DNA of 64,000 bases, taken from assembly GCF_003963535.1 (NCBI RefSeq), contig NZ_CP034539.1, positions 2,542,001 through 2,606,000 of the forward strand, in the 5' to 3' direction. The stretch is from Streptomyces cyaneochromogenes. GTDB lineage: Bacteria; Actinomycetota; Actinomycetes; Streptomycetales; Streptomycetaceae. A program made the position numbers and the translations under genes. Each line of letters opens with the position of its first letter. Positions within the stretch are counted from its first letter, which is position 1. Under the pieces are notes generated by a model. It saw only the letters and a list, made by a program, of their open reading frames with translations, did no database searches and was not told where the DNA came from. Below, piece by piece: positions 28,145 through 36,769 of this stretch.

Positions 28145-29272
28145 ATGTCCATGGCAGGGAATCTGCGGAAGGTCACGGGCCTCGACAAGGTCGGCAGCCT
28201 CCGCAAGGTGGCACGGCTGGCTCGACGGCGCCCGCGTGTCGACCTCAGCCACCCCGCCAGGTCCCCGCTGGGCTCCTCCGTGGTGAACTGCGTGACGTAC
28301 CGGGACGGCGTGCGGGTCCAGGAGAACGGCGACCTGGTGGACGTCGTGCAGCGAGTACGCAAACGCGGGGCCGGGTTCGTCTGGCTGGGCCTCCACGAAC
28401 CCACGGACCAGGAGTTCGCGGGCATCGCCGAGTTGTTCGCCCTGCATCCACTGGCGGTCGAGGACGCGGTGGAGGCGCATCAGCGACCGAAGCTGGAGCG
28501 CTACGACGAGACGCTGTTCGCCGTGTTCAAGACGGTCTGCTACGTCGAGCACGAGCAGCTCACGGCGACGAGCGAGGTCGTGAACACCGGCGAGATCATG
28601 GTGTTCGTCGGCCAGGACTTCGTGATCACGGTGCGGCACGGGCGGCACGGCTCACTGGGCCCGCTGCGCGAGGAACTGGAGTCGAACCCCGAGCAGCTCG
28701 CCAAGGGGCCGGCGGCGGTGCTGCACGCGATCGCGGACCACGTGGTCGACGACTACCTGAGCGTCACCGACTCGGTGCAGGAGGACATCGACGAGGTGGA
28801 GACGGATGTGTTCGCGGAGAACGGCGCGCGGGCCGACCCGGGGCGGATCTACCAGCTCAAGCGGGAACTCCTGGAGCTGAAGCGGGCCGTGGTTCCGCTG
28901 AGCCGTCCGCTCGAGAACCTGGCCACACTGCCGATCCGGGTGGTGGAGCCGGAGATACAGGCCTACTTCCGCGACGTGTCCGACCATCTGCTGCGGGCCA
29001 AGGAGCAGATATTCGCCTTCGACGAACTGCTGAACTCGATCCTGCAGGCGCACCTGGCGCAGGTCACCGTCGCGCAGAACGAGGACATGCGGAAGATCAC
29101 GGCCTGGGCCGCGATCATCGCCGTGCCGACGATGGTGTGCGGGGTGTACGGAATGAACTTCGACTACATGCCGGAGTTGCGCTGGACGTTCGGCTACCCG
29201 CTGGTCATAGTCGTGATATCCGTCGCGTGCGTGGTTCTGTACCGCGGCTTCCGGCGCAACGGATGGCTCTGA
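28145..29272 (+). CDS. corA: CorA-family Mg2+/Co2+ transporter
   Basis: A 375-residue CorA channel subunit (active as a pentamer). The cytoplasmic N-terminal domain spans about residues 45-290 with the typical HPLAVEDAVEAHQRPKLERYD and the long stalk helix. Two C-terminal membrane segments follow. The signature YGMNF sits at the end of the first (WAAIIAVPTMVCGVYGMNF) and is followed by the short MPEL loop, here FDYMPELRW. ATG 28145 is preceded by AAGGAG at suitable spacing. Imports magnesium and possibly cobalt; expression control is unclear apart from the hairpin at 28029. Confidence 0.93.
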   Translation: MSMAGNLRKVTGLDKVGSLRKVARLARRRPRVDLSHPARSPLGSSVVNCVTYRDGVRVQENGDLVDVVQRVRKRGAGFVWLGLHEPTDQEFAGIAELFALHPLAVEDAVEAHQRPKLERYDETLFAVFKTVCYVEHEQLTATSEVVNTGEIMVFVGQDFVITVRHGRHGSLGPLREELESNPEQLAKGPAAVLHAIADHVVDDYLSVTDSVQEDIDEVETDVFAENGARADPGRIYQLKRELLELKRAVVPLSRPLENLATLPIRVVEPEIQAYFRDVSDHLLRAKEQIFAFDELLNSILQAHLAQVTVAQNEDMRKITAWAAIIAVPTMVCGVYGMNFDYMPELRWTFGYPLVIVVISVACVVLYRGFRRNGWL

Positions 29273-29362
29273 CGGTTCTCCGGCCGACTCCGGTGCGTCC
29301 CCGCCCGGCACGGCCGGCCGGACGGGGACGACACAGGGGGTGAAGGTGGAGCGTTCGCCGGG

Positions 29363-29800
29363 TCAGCGCCTCTTCTGCGCCCCGGACGTGGCGTAGACGC
29401 TCTCGGCCCAGTGGGCGATCTGACCCTCCGACAGATGACGGGCCAGATCGGCCTCGCTGATCATGCCGACCAGGCGCTTGTCGTCGATGACGGGAAGCCG
29501 GCGGATCTGGTGCTCCTTCATCTCCCGGAGCACGTCACTGATGTCGGCGTTCGCGTCGATCCAGCGCGGGGTGCCCTGCGCCATCTCACCTGCGGTGACC
29601 TTGCTCGGGTCATGACCCACGGCCACGCAGCCGATGACGATGTCGCGGTCGGTCAGGATGCCGCAGAGCCGTTCGTTCTCGTCGCTGATGGGCAGAGCTC
29701 CGACGCCCAGCTCGCGCATGAGCTGGGCGGCGCGGTCCAGGGTCTCGTGGGCGGGGATCCACTGGGCGCCGCGGTGCATGATGTCTCCGGCAGTGGTCAT
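29363..29800 (-). CDS. CBS-domain pair protein
   Basis: A 145-residue soluble protein made almost wholly of two CBS motifs: LMRELGVGALPISDENERLCGILTDRDIV at about 27-56 and MKEHQIRRLPVIDDKRLVGMISEADLA at about 93-120 (quoted in part). Such Bateman modules bind adenosine nucleotides and act as sensors or regulators of partner proteins. MTTAGDIMHRGAQWIPAHETL is the standard opening. ATG 29800 has a good GGAGGT upstream. It is convergent with corA, so a role in ion homeostasis is tempting but unproven. Confidence 0.88.
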   Translation of the reverse strand: MTTAGDIMHRGAQWIPAHETLDRAAQLMRELGVGALPISDENERLCGILTDRDIVIGCVAVGHDPSKVTAGEMAQGTPRWIDANADISDVLREMKEHQIRRLPVIDDKRLVGMISEADLARHLSEGQIAHWAESVYATSGAQKRR

Positions 29801-29934
29801 TGGAGTACCTCCCGATGCCGGACGGCCGGCGCGGCGCCGGACGCACCGCTAGTCCCGGCGCCCTTCATTCTCGCCGCGCTGTCCGATGCATGCACCCGGA
29901 ACCGAACGGCGCGGCCGCCGGCGGCAGGCGGTGA

Positions 29935-30363
29935 TCAGGCCGAGAAGCGGACGATCTTCCGCGGGACGACACGGACGATCACCCGGGTCTCGTCGTCCTT
30001 CTCGGCGGGCGGGTCGATGCCGAGGTACTTGCGCGAGAGCTCGAACGGGAGCCGCTTGGCCTCGTCCGGGACGATCTCGGCGGTGCCGCGGATCTCGACC
30101 GAGGTGTAGGGGTTGGCGAGGTCGTAGACCGAGAGGCTGACGCGGGGGTCGCGGCGGAGGTTGCGCACCTTCTGGCGGGTGTCGACGGAGGAGAAGAGCA
30201 CGGTGTCGCCCTCGCGCTTGAACCAGACCACCGAGTTCTGCGGGGCGCCGTCGGGGCCGAGGGTGGCCACGCCGGCGAAGTTCTTGCCGTCGAGCAGGGA
30301 GCGGAGGGAGTCGTCGAAGAGGGGGTCGCCGGAGGAGGTCGGATCACTCGTGGAGGTCGTCAT
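29935..30363 (-). CDS. PPOX-class F420/FMN-dependent oxidoreductase-like protein
   Basis: A 142-residue split-beta-barrel flavin/F420 protein. It begins LFDDSLRSLLDGKNFAGVATLG and has PQNSVVWFKREGDTVLFSS, TRQKVRNLRRDPRVSLSVYD and YTSVEIRGTAEIV, all typical of the family that in actinomycetes reduces substrates with F420H2. ATG 30363 follows a TACCCT element by 6 nt (leaderless); a longer frame to 30396 would start upstream of the promoter. A 12-bp palindrome lies just upstream of the -10, so repression by a dimeric regulator is likely. Native substrate unknown. Confidence 0.85.
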   Translation of the reverse strand: MTTSTSDPTSSGDPLFDDSLRSLLDGKNFAGVATLGPDGAPQNSVVWFKREGDTVLFSSVDTRQKVRNLRRDPRVSLSVYDLANPYTSVEIRGTAEIVPDEAKRLPFELSRKYLGIDPPAEKDDETRVIVRVVPRKIVRFSA

Positions 30364-30369
30364 GACAGC

Positions 30370-30392
30370 AGGGTAATTAAATGCACGTGCAT
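30370..30392 (-). promoter_or_regulatory. Leaderless promoter with palindromic operator (F420/PPOX gene)
   Basis: On the minus strand TACCCT (30375-30370) lies 6 nt before the ATG. The perfect palindrome ATGCACGTGCAT (30381-30392) occupies the spacer region where a -35 to -10 binding repressor would act. The local sequence is much more AT-rich than its surroundings. Confidence 0.5.
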
Positions 30393-30417
30393 ACAAAAGC
30401 GGTTTGCCGGATCCCGC

Positions 30418-31059
30418 TCAGCCGCGCCACGCCGGGTGCCGCGGGTCGTCGGCCCGCACCAGGACATCCGCGGTGCCGGCCGGGTCGGTTTCGTGGTCGT
30501 AGCGCTCGAAGGCGGGGAGGGTCCAGTGATCGGCCTCGGGAGTACGGCGACGCAGGGCGCCGGGTGAGAGGAGGAGGTGGACGGTCAGGTCGAAGGGAAA
30601 CCAGTGGCGCAACAGGAAGGGGCCGTGCAGCAACAGGACGCCGCCGGGCGGGAGTTGGACGTAGGGACTGCGGGTGGCTCGGTCGGTGACCGGGTCCCAC
30701 AGGTCGGGCAGGACGCGGCCGTCGCCGCCGGATTCGAGAGGGCCGAAGACCTCGCGCCACAGGGCACCGGTGTCGAACCAGCCGTCGTAGTAGGCATCCA
30801 CGTCCTGGTGGCCGTACTCCAGCCGGACCGAGGCGGGGCGCAGGAAGCCCTCCGCGCCGACGGCGAGCGAGCGGCGGCCGCGTATGCGCAGCGCCTCGCC
30901 CACCCGCTCGGCGAGGTCTCCCGGGCGGGCCGCCGGGGCACCGTCGAAGGCGACGCGCGGCCAGGGGCTGCCGTCGGCCGGCTTCAGGTCGAGCAGCCGC
31001 TCGGCCAAGAGGTCGCCGAGCCGGTCCCAGGTGATCGCTTCGAGTCGCACAGGGCCCAT
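30418..31059 (-). CDS. Uridine kinase-like protein with degenerate P-loop
   Basis: A 213-residue protein of the P-loop nucleoside/uridine kinase fold, recognised from YDGWFDTGALWREVFGPL and LLLHGPFLLRHWFPFDLTVHLLL. The C-terminal RRRTPEADHWTLPAFERYDHE and LVRADDPRHPAWRG also fit. The Walker A motif that should read GxxGxGKS/T is RVAFDGAPAARPGDLAERV, with no Gly-Lys-Ser/Thr, so ATP binding by the usual route is unlikely or altered. This appears as a set of Streptomyces proteins often labelled uridine kinase; true activity is open. The ATG at 31059 has no ribosome binding site; a GTG at 31050 is possible. Confidence 0.7.
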   Translation of the reverse strand: MGPVRLEAITWDRLGDLLAERLLDLKPADGSPWPRVAFDGAPAARPGDLAERVGEALRIRGRRSLAVGAEGFLRPASVRLEYGHQDVDAYYDGWFDTGALWREVFGPLESGGDGRVLPDLWDPVTDRATRSPYVQLPPGGVLLLHGPFLLRHWFPFDLTVHLLLSPGALRRRTPEADHWTLPAFERYDHETDPAGTADVLVRADDPRHPAWRG

Positions 31060-31176
31060 GATGCGACAGGGGGTGGTCGGGGTGGCGTGGGGTTCGGGGT
31101 TCGGGATGCGGATTGCGGCGTGCGGGTGTGGGGTCGGGTAGTTCCCCGGACCCGCCCGGAGGGGAATGAACCCGGT

Positions 31177-31872
31177 ATGGCGTCCCTCGCAACTCCCCCG
31201 CCCCGCACCGGCCTTCTGGTGATTCAGCCCCTCAAGCGGCGGCACTGTGCGGAGTGTCATGGGGGGCCGTTGCAGATGCTCGTGCTGGAGGACGGGGCGC
31301 CGCGGTGTCTCGACTGTGCGGATCTCGGGCACCTGGTGTTCCTGCCGCGCGGCGACACGGCGTTGACGCGTCGGTCGAGGGAGGAGAGTGCGCTGTCGGC
31401 GGTGGTCGTGCGGTTCAACCGGCGCGCAGGCCGTTACGAGCGGCAGGGCGTGCTCGTCGAGGAGGCGGGGCTCGCCCGGGCCGAGCAGCGGTGTCTGGCG
31501 GACGGCGAGGCTCGACGGCGGCGCCGGATGCGGGACGCCCGGCGACGGGCGCGGGAGGACGTGCGGTTTGCGGAGGCGTTCGCGGCGGAGATACGGCGGC
31601 TGTTCCCGGGATGCCCGGTGGAGCGGGCGCGGGACATCGCCGGGCATGCGTCGGCGCGGGGCAGCGGGCGGGTGGGGCGGAGTGCGGCGGGGCGTGCGCT
31701 GTCCGAGGGGGCGGTGACGTCGGCGGTCGTGGCCTCCGTGCGGCATCTGGACACGCCGTACGACCAGTTGCTGATGAGCGGGGTGGCACGGCACGAGGCT
31801 CGGCGGCGGATCATGGCGGCGGTGGAGACGACGTTGCGGAGGTGGCGGGCCGAGGTGTCGGAGGCCGGCTGA
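31177..31872 (+). CDS. DUF2293-type protein with N-terminal zinc ribbon
   Basis: A 231-residue protein of unknown function. Near the N-terminus a four-cysteine zinc-ribbon-like element is visible (CAECHGG ... CLDCADLG). It is followed by a very Arg-rich helical stretch (EARRRRRMRDARRRAREDVRF) and a C-terminal region like DUF2293: IRRLFPGCPVERARDIAGHA and VRHLDTPYDQLLMSGVARHEAR. The basic helix and zinc ribbon suggest nucleic acid binding. ATG 31177 has GGAGGGGAA about 10 nt upstream. The downstream 320 bp have no gene. Confidence 0.75.
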   Translation: MASLATPPPRTGLLVIQPLKRRHCAECHGGPLQMLVLEDGAPRCLDCADLGHLVFLPRGDTALTRRSREESALSAVVVRFNRRAGRYERQGVLVEEAGLARAEQRCLADGEARRRRRMRDARRRAREDVRFAEAFAAEIRRLFPGCPVERARDIAGHASARGSGRVGRSAAGRALSEGAVTSAVVASVRHLDTPYDQLLMSGVARHEARRRIMAAVETTLRRWRAEVSEAG

Positions 31873-32194
31873 CGGTGATCCCCTTCGGTCGAGGGAGTCG
31901 GCGACAGCCGATTCCGACGGGCACCGCCCGGGCAGGGGCGCGCACAGCAATCGGACACGCCGGGCAGGGAAGGCATGCCGGGCAGGGAAGGCACGCGGCC
32001 ACCACCGGACCCGCTCCCACGACCCACGGCGCCGTTCCTCAAGGCGCGACATCTGTCCGTCGGCCTGCTGGACGTTCGCGTATGTGCTCGCGCCGCTCGG
32101 CCATGGTGACCGTTCTCGTACAGGATTTCACTTGAGGTGACAGATGGGCCGGGCCGGGAATGATCTCGGCGGGACACGGGGAGTTGACGTTGAC
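31873..32194. other. Intergenic region of about 320 bp
   Basis: Contains two 18-bp tandem copies (31959-31976 and 31977-31994) of a GCCGGGCAGGGAAGGCA-type unit. No convincing gene or RNA is seen. Confidence 0.55.
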
Positions 32195-32674
32195 ATGATC
32201 GATGGGCCGTACTTCGTACTCGTCGTGATCGGCGTGGTCGGGACCGGTCTCGTGGCCGGGGTCTTCTGCGCGTTCTCGACCTTTGTCATGCGTGGGCTGG
32301 CCGCACTGCCGCCGGCGCAGGGCGTCGCCGCGATGAAGGCGATCAATGTGACGGCGTTGGCGCCGGCGTTCATGCTGGTGTTCCTCGGGACGGCGGTGCT
32401 GTGCGCGGTGATCGCCGTGGTGACGTTCGTGCTCTGGCCGGACGAGGGGCTGGTGGAGTTGCTGCTGGGCAGCGGGCTGTATCTGTTCGGCTCGTTCGGG
32501 GTGACCATGGTGGCGAACGTGCCCCGCAACGACACGCTGCTCAAGCTCGACGCGGGCACTCCGGAGGCGGCCGACTACTGGCCGACGTATGTGCGCCAGT
32601 GGACGGCGTGGAACCACGTCCGCATGGTCGCCTCGGCCGCCGCGACGGTGGCGTACGCCCTCGCCCTCAGCTGA
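32195..32674 (+). CDS. DUF1772-domain membrane protein
   Basis: A 159-residue membrane protein with four predicted segments, beginning YFVLVVIGVVGTGLVAGVFCAF. The family motif region is FSTFVMRGLAALPPAQGVAAM followed by INVTALAPAFMLVF. A loop with NVPRNDTLLKL and the segment WPTYVRQWTAWNHVRMVAS complete the typical DUF1772/anthrone-oxygenase-like layout; in some fungal and bacterial pathways relatives act as anthrone oxygenases. ATG 32195 has GGGGAG upstream. Function here is unknown. Confidence 0.8.
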   Translation: MIDGPYFVLVVIGVVGTGLVAGVFCAFSTFVMRGLAALPPAQGVAAMKAINVTALAPAFMLVFLGTAVLCAVIAVVTFVLWPDEGLVELLLGSGLYLFGSFGVTMVANVPRNDTLLKLDAGTPEAADYWPTYVRQWTAWNHVRMVASAAATVAYALALS

Positions 32675-32847
32675 CCCACACCGACTTGTGCGGGCCGGAG
32701 AAAGCGCTGTCCCCACCCTGCGCACGCGGCCGGTGGGACGTATCGTTGCCGGAAGAGTGCTGGAAGAGTGCCGGACGAGCGCCGGCAGGGTGTCGCTCGA
32801 TGACGAACGGCTCCGACACGGCACACGCGCACATGAGGAAGACGGCC

Positions 32848-34335
32848 ATGGCCGATCCCAAGGGTTTCATGACCACCCCCCGCCAGGACTGGCCGCGCCG
32901 GCCCGTCGAGGAGCGGGTCAAGGACTGGGACGAGGTGTACGTCCCCGGGGCACTGCTGCCGATCATCAGCAAGCAGGCCGACCGTTGCATGGACTGCGGC
33001 ATACCGTTCTGCCACGACGCCTGCCCGCTGGGCAATCTGATCCCCGAGTGGAACGACCTGGTGTCGCGGGAGGACTGGCGGGCGGCGGCGGATCGGCTGC
33101 ACGCGACCAACAACTTCCCCGAGTTCACCGGGCGGTTGTGTCCGGCGCCCTGCGAGGCCGGGTGCGTGCTCGCGATCAATCAGCCGGCCGTCACCATCAA
33201 GAACGTCGAGTGCGCCATCGCGGACCGGGCCTGGGAGGAGGGGTTCGCGCCGCCGAAGCCCCCGGACCGGCTGTCCGGGCGGACGGTCGCGGTGATCGGG
33301 TCGGGGCCCACCGGGCTCGCGGCGGCGCAGCAGTTGACGCGGGCGGGGCACACGGTCGCCGTGTACGAGAAGGACGACCGGATCGGCGGGCTGATGCGGT
33401 ACGGCATCCCTGAGTTCAAGATGGAGAAGCACCATCTGGAGCGCCGGATCGAGCAGATGACGGCCGAGGGGACCAAGTTCCGTACGTCGACGGCGGTCGG
33501 GCGGGACATCGGGGCGGCCGAGCTGCGGTCGCGCTACGACGCCGTGGTGATCGCCACCGGGGCCACGGCCTGGCGTGAACTTCCCGTACCGGGGCGGGAG
33601 TTGAGCGGTATCGAGCAGGCGATGCAGTATCTGCCGCTGGCCAACCGGGTACGCGAGGGAGATCTGGAGACGTCCCCCATGTCCGCCGCCGGGAAGCATG
33701 TCGTCATCGTCGGCGGTGGGGACACGGGGGCCGACTGTCTGGGCACGGCCGTACGGGATGGCGCCGCGTCCGTGACCCAGCTGGACATCTACGCCCAGCC
33801 GGATGCCGAGCGGGACGAGGACACCGAGCCCTGGCCGACGTACCCGAAGATCTACCGGCTGTCGGCCGCGCACGAGGAGGCGCGCGATCTGGAGACGGCG
33901 CCGGCGGCGGACGCGGACGCGCGGCTGTTCGCGGCGTCCACGCTCCGCTTCACCGGTGACGCCGACGGGCACGTACGGTCGCTGCACCTGACTGAGGTGG
34001 ACGCCCGGCGCCGCCCGCTGCCGGGCACCGGGCGGACGCTGCCGGCCGACCTCGTACTGCTCGCCCTCGGCTTCTCCGGGCCCGACCGGGAGGACGGGCT
34101 GATCGACCAGTTGGGGCTGGACCTGCAGCCTCGCGGCACGATCGCGCGGGATGCCGGGTTCGCGACGAACGCGCCCGGGGTGTTCGCCGCGGGGGATGCC
34201 GCCCGGGGACAGTCACTCATCGTGTGGGCGATCGCGGAGGGGCGGGCTGTGGCGGCGGCCGTCGATCGTTATCTGACGGGGAGTTCCAGGCTGCCCTCGC
34301 CGATCTCGCCGTACGACCGGCCCATGACCGTTTGA
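32848..34335 (+). CDS. gltD: Glutamate synthase small subunit / GltD-type NADPH oxidoreductase
   Basis: A 495-residue FAD/iron-sulfur protein that passes electrons from NADPH to the large glutamate synthase subunit. The N-terminus has two cysteine clusters for 4Fe-4S centres: CMDCGIPFCHDACPLGN and CPAPCEAGC. The FAD motif is VAVIGSGPTGLAAAQ, the NADPH motif VVIVGGGDTGADCLGTA, and the late FAD motif GVFAAGDAARGQSLIV. ATG 32848 has GAGGAA upstream. No gltB lies nearby, so it is a stand-alone copy. It may serve a distant GltB, or another acceptor, as some GltD-like proteins do. Confidence 0.93.
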   Translation: MADPKGFMTTPRQDWPRRPVEERVKDWDEVYVPGALLPIISKQADRCMDCGIPFCHDACPLGNLIPEWNDLVSREDWRAAADRLHATNNFPEFTGRLCPAPCEAGCVLAINQPAVTIKNVECAIADRAWEEGFAPPKPPDRLSGRTVAVIGSGPTGLAAAQQLTRAGHTVAVYEKDDRIGGLMRYGIPEFKMEKHHLERRIEQMTAEGTKFRTSTAVGRDIGAAELRSRYDAVVIATGATAWRELPVPGRELSGIEQAMQYLPLANRVREGDLETSPMSAAGKHVVIVGGGDTGADCLGTAVRDGAASVTQLDIYAQPDAERDEDTEPWPTYPKIYRLSAAHEEARDLETAPAADADARLFAASTLRFTGDADGHVRSLHLTEVDARRRPLPGTGRTLPADLVLLALGFSGPDREDGLIDQLGLDLQPRGTIARDAGFATNAPGVFAAGDAARGQSLIVWAIAEGRAVAAAVDRYLTGSSRLPSPISPYDRPMTV

Positions 34336-34369
34336 GAGCACGAACGACAGCCCCTCCCCTGCCCTCCCC

Positions 34370-34927
34370 CTACCGCCGCTCGTCCGTCCCCGCCACCTTC
34401 CCCGTCGCCAACGCCACCCTGTTCCACGTGTTGATCGTCATGATCAGGGCGAGGACGTGCGCCAGTTCCGCGTCGTCGAAGTGGGCCGCCGCCCGGGCGT
34501 AGACCTCGTCCGGGACGCCGCCGTCGGACACCAGGGTCACCGCCTCCGTCAGGGCCAGGGCCGCCTGCTCCTTCTCGGTGAAGAAGTGACGGGCCTCGCG
34601 CCAGACGGCGACCATGTGCAGCCGGTCCTCGCTCTCGCCGGCCTTGCGGGCGTCGTTGGTGTGCATGTGGAGGCAGTAGGCGCAGTGGTTGAGGTGCGAG
34701 GCGCGGATCTGGATCAGTTCGACCAGGGCCGGGTCGAGGCCCTCTCGGGCGGCGGCGTCGAAGCCGATGATGGCGCGGAAGACCTTGGGCGCGGCCTTCG
34801 CGAAGTCCAGGCGGGTCCGCGCGGCCTCGGCGGCGGCGATGGACGCCGCGGAGGCGGGGGTGCCTGCGGCCGTGGTGTCGATGGTCGTGGTGTCGATGGT
34901 CGTGGTGTCGATCGTGTGCGTCGTCAT
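34370..34927 (-). CDS. AhpD-like carboxymuconolactone decarboxylase-family protein
   Basis: A 185-residue protein with the alkylhydroperoxidase AhpD core. The redox motif is HCAYCLHMHTNDARKAG (CxxC with the downstream His), preceded by DPALVELIQIRASHLN. These proteins reduce peroxides or their partners in the cytoplasm. The N-terminal ~30 residues are a low-complexity IDTT-rich tail encoded by a short tandem repeat (about 34881-34918). ATG 34927 is used; the frame could extend to a TTG at 34936, inside the -10 region. It is divergent from a MocR-type regulator only 47 bp away, which probably controls it. Confidence 0.85.
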   Translation of the reverse strand: MTTHTIDTTTIDTTTIDTTAAGTPASAASIAAAEAARTRLDFAKAAPKVFRAIIGFDAAAREGLDPALVELIQIRASHLNHCAYCLHMHTNDARKAGESEDRLHMVAVWREARHFFTEKEQAALALTEAVTLVSDGGVPDEVYARAAAHFDDAELAHVLALIMTINTWNRVALATGKVAGTDERR

Positions 34928-34974
34928 GTCCCTCAACCTATGGGTCGGAAAGACCGGCTGTAGGGTGCATTTCC
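34928..34974. promoter_or_regulatory. Divergent promoter region of the AhpD and MocR genes
   Basis: The 47-bp gap holds TAGGTT (34941-34936, minus, followed by GAGGGAC before the ATG) and TAGGGT (34961-34966, plus, 8 nt before the ATG). Two promoters facing apart in so small a space imply a shared operator, as is usual for MocR autoregulators. Confidence 0.5.
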
Positions 34975-36495
34975 ATGGCGAAATCGTGGGTCAATTCCGC
35001 GGAGCGGATCGGTGCCGACCTGCATCTGGAGCTGTCCGGACCGGGCGGGCGGCGGGCCGCGTTGACGCGTGCCCTGCGCGACGCCGTGCGCAGTGGGCGG
35101 CTCGCGCCGGGCACCCGGCTGCCGCCGTACCGTTCGCTCGCCGCCGACCTCGGGGTCGCCCGCAACACGGTGGCCGACGCGTATGCGGAACTGGTCGCCG
35201 AGGGCTGGCTCACCGCCCGGCAGGGGGCGGGGACGAGGGTGGCCGAGCGTGCCGAGCCGCTGCGGCCCGCCGAGCGGGTGGCCCCGAGGTCACCCCGGAC
35301 ACCTCCACGCGCGCGTGGACCTCGGCACGACCTGCGGCAGGGCACTCCGGACGTGTCGGCGTTCCCGCGCGCGGCCTGGCTGGCCTCCTACCGGCGGGCC
35401 CTCCAACAGGCGCCGAACGAGGTCTTCGGGCCCGGGGATCCCGCCGGACGCGTCGAACTGCGGGAGGCGCTCACCGAGTATCTGGCACGCGCGCGTGGTG
35501 TACGCACCGAACCGGGCCGCATCGTGATCTGCTCCGGGTTCGCGCACGCCCTACGGCTCCTGTTCGCCCAGGACACGGGCAGCGGCACGGGCACGGGCAC
35601 GGGCAAGGACAGTGGCGCGGGCAGGGGCGGGAGTCGTGGCGTGCTGCGTGGGCCGCTGGCCGTCGAGGCGTACGGGCTCGGCTTCCACCGGGAACTCCTC
35701 GCCGCCGCGGGCGTACGGACCGTCCCGCTCCCCCTCGACGAGGACGGCGCACGCGTCGACCGGCTGACGCGCGAGCGGGCCGTGCTGCTCACACCGGCGC
35801 ACCAGTTCCCGACCGGCGGCCCGCTGCACCCCGAGCGCCGCGCCGCCGTGATCGACTGGGCACGCGCGCGTGGGGGCGTGATCCTGGAGGACGACTACGA
35901 CGGCGAGTTCCGTTACGACCGCAAGCCCGTCGGCGCCGTCCAGGGCCTGGATCCCGAGCGGGTGATCTTCATCGGCTCGGTCAGCAAGAGCCTGTCGCCG
36001 GCGGTGCGGCTCGGATGGATGGTGCTGCCGGAGCGGTACGTCGACGCCGTGCTCGCGGCCAAGGGCGAGCGCGAGGCCTGGGCGAGCGTTCTCGACCAGC
36101 TCAGCCTCGCCGACTTCATCGTCTCCGGGGCGTACGACCGTCACGTACGGCGCATGCGGCAGCGCTACCGGAGCCGCCGCGACCGCCTCGTCACCGCGCT
36201 CGCCGAGCAGGCTCCGCACATCGACGTCACGGGCGTCGCCGCCGGACTGCACGCGGTGCTGCGGCTGCCGCCCGGCACCGAGCGGTCCACCGTCAAGGCG
36301 GCGACCTGGCAGGGCATCGCCCTGGACGGCCTCGCCGAGTTCCGCCACCCGGAGGCCACGGGGTCGGACATGCCGGTCCGCGACGGCCTCGTCGTCGGCT
36401 GCGCCACCCCCTCGGAGCATGCGTACGGGGCGGCACTGGAGGCGCTGTGCGGGGTGCTGCCGCCCGGTGAGGAGCGGGGATCGGACGGCGGGTGA
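34975..36495 (+). CDS. MocR/PdxR-type transcriptional regulator (GntR HTH plus aminotransferase-like domain)
   Basis: A 506-residue regulator. Residues ~20-95 form a GntR winged helix ([44 protein letters not shown]). Residues ~120-490 are a fold-type I aminotransferase domain; the PLP lysine motif is [14 protein letters not shown], preceded by [13 protein letters not shown]. MocR proteins use PLP, alone or with an amine, as effector. A Gly/Thr-rich insert ([13 protein letters not shown]) interrupts the domain at about residue 205. It is divergent from the AhpD-like gene, its likely target. The ATG follows a -10 by 8 nt, so the mRNA may be leaderless. Confidence 0.9.
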   Translation: MAKSWVNSAERIGADLHLELSGPGGRRAALTRALRDAVRSGRLAPGTRLPPYRSLAADLGVARNTVADAYAELVAEGWLTARQGAGTRVAERAEPLRPAERVAPRSPRTPPRARGPRHDLRQGTPDVSAFPRAAWLASYRRALQQAPNEVFGPGDPAGRVELREALTEYLARARGVRTEPGRIVICSGFAHALRLLFAQDTGSGTGTGTGKDSGAGRGGSRGVLRGPLAVEAYGLGFHRELLAAAGVRTVPLPLDEDGARVDRLTRERAVLLTPAHQFPTGGPLHPERRAAVIDWARARGGVILEDDYDGEFRYDRKPVGAVQGLDPERVIFIGSVSKSLSPAVRLGWMVLPERYVDAVLAAKGEREAWASVLDQLSLADFIVSGAYDRHVRRMRQRYRSRRDRLVTALAEQAPHIDVTGVAAGLHAVLRLPPGTERSTVKAATWQGIALDGLAEFRHPEATGSDMPVRDGLVVGCATPSEHAYGAALEALCGVLPPGEERGSDGG

Positions 36496-36769
36496 GGACC
36501 GGGCGCCGACCGGGCGCCAAACCAGTCGCCCCCTCCCGGCATACTGCCGCATTCGTATTTGTTCTCCCATCTGTCCGACATCTGTCCGAAAAGTGACTTC
36601 TGGGCTACATGCAGGCGAACAGGAGTGGGATCATCGGAGCAGGAGGCGTGCTGTCGTCGCACCCGGACCCGGGCCGGTAGCGGCTCGCCCCCATCCTTCG
36701 TTCCGTCGTCAGGCGCAGGGCCACCCCCGCGCGTCCCCCCTGTTGGCGGTCGGTCCTGGAGGGTGTTCG
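36496..36769. other. Leader region of the PEP-utilising operon
   Basis: About 270 bp with a relatively AT-rich stretch (36540-36640) followed by GC-rich sequence. It presumably holds the operon promoter, but no convincing -35/-10 pair stands out. GGAGGG precedes the start at 36770. Confidence 0.4.
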
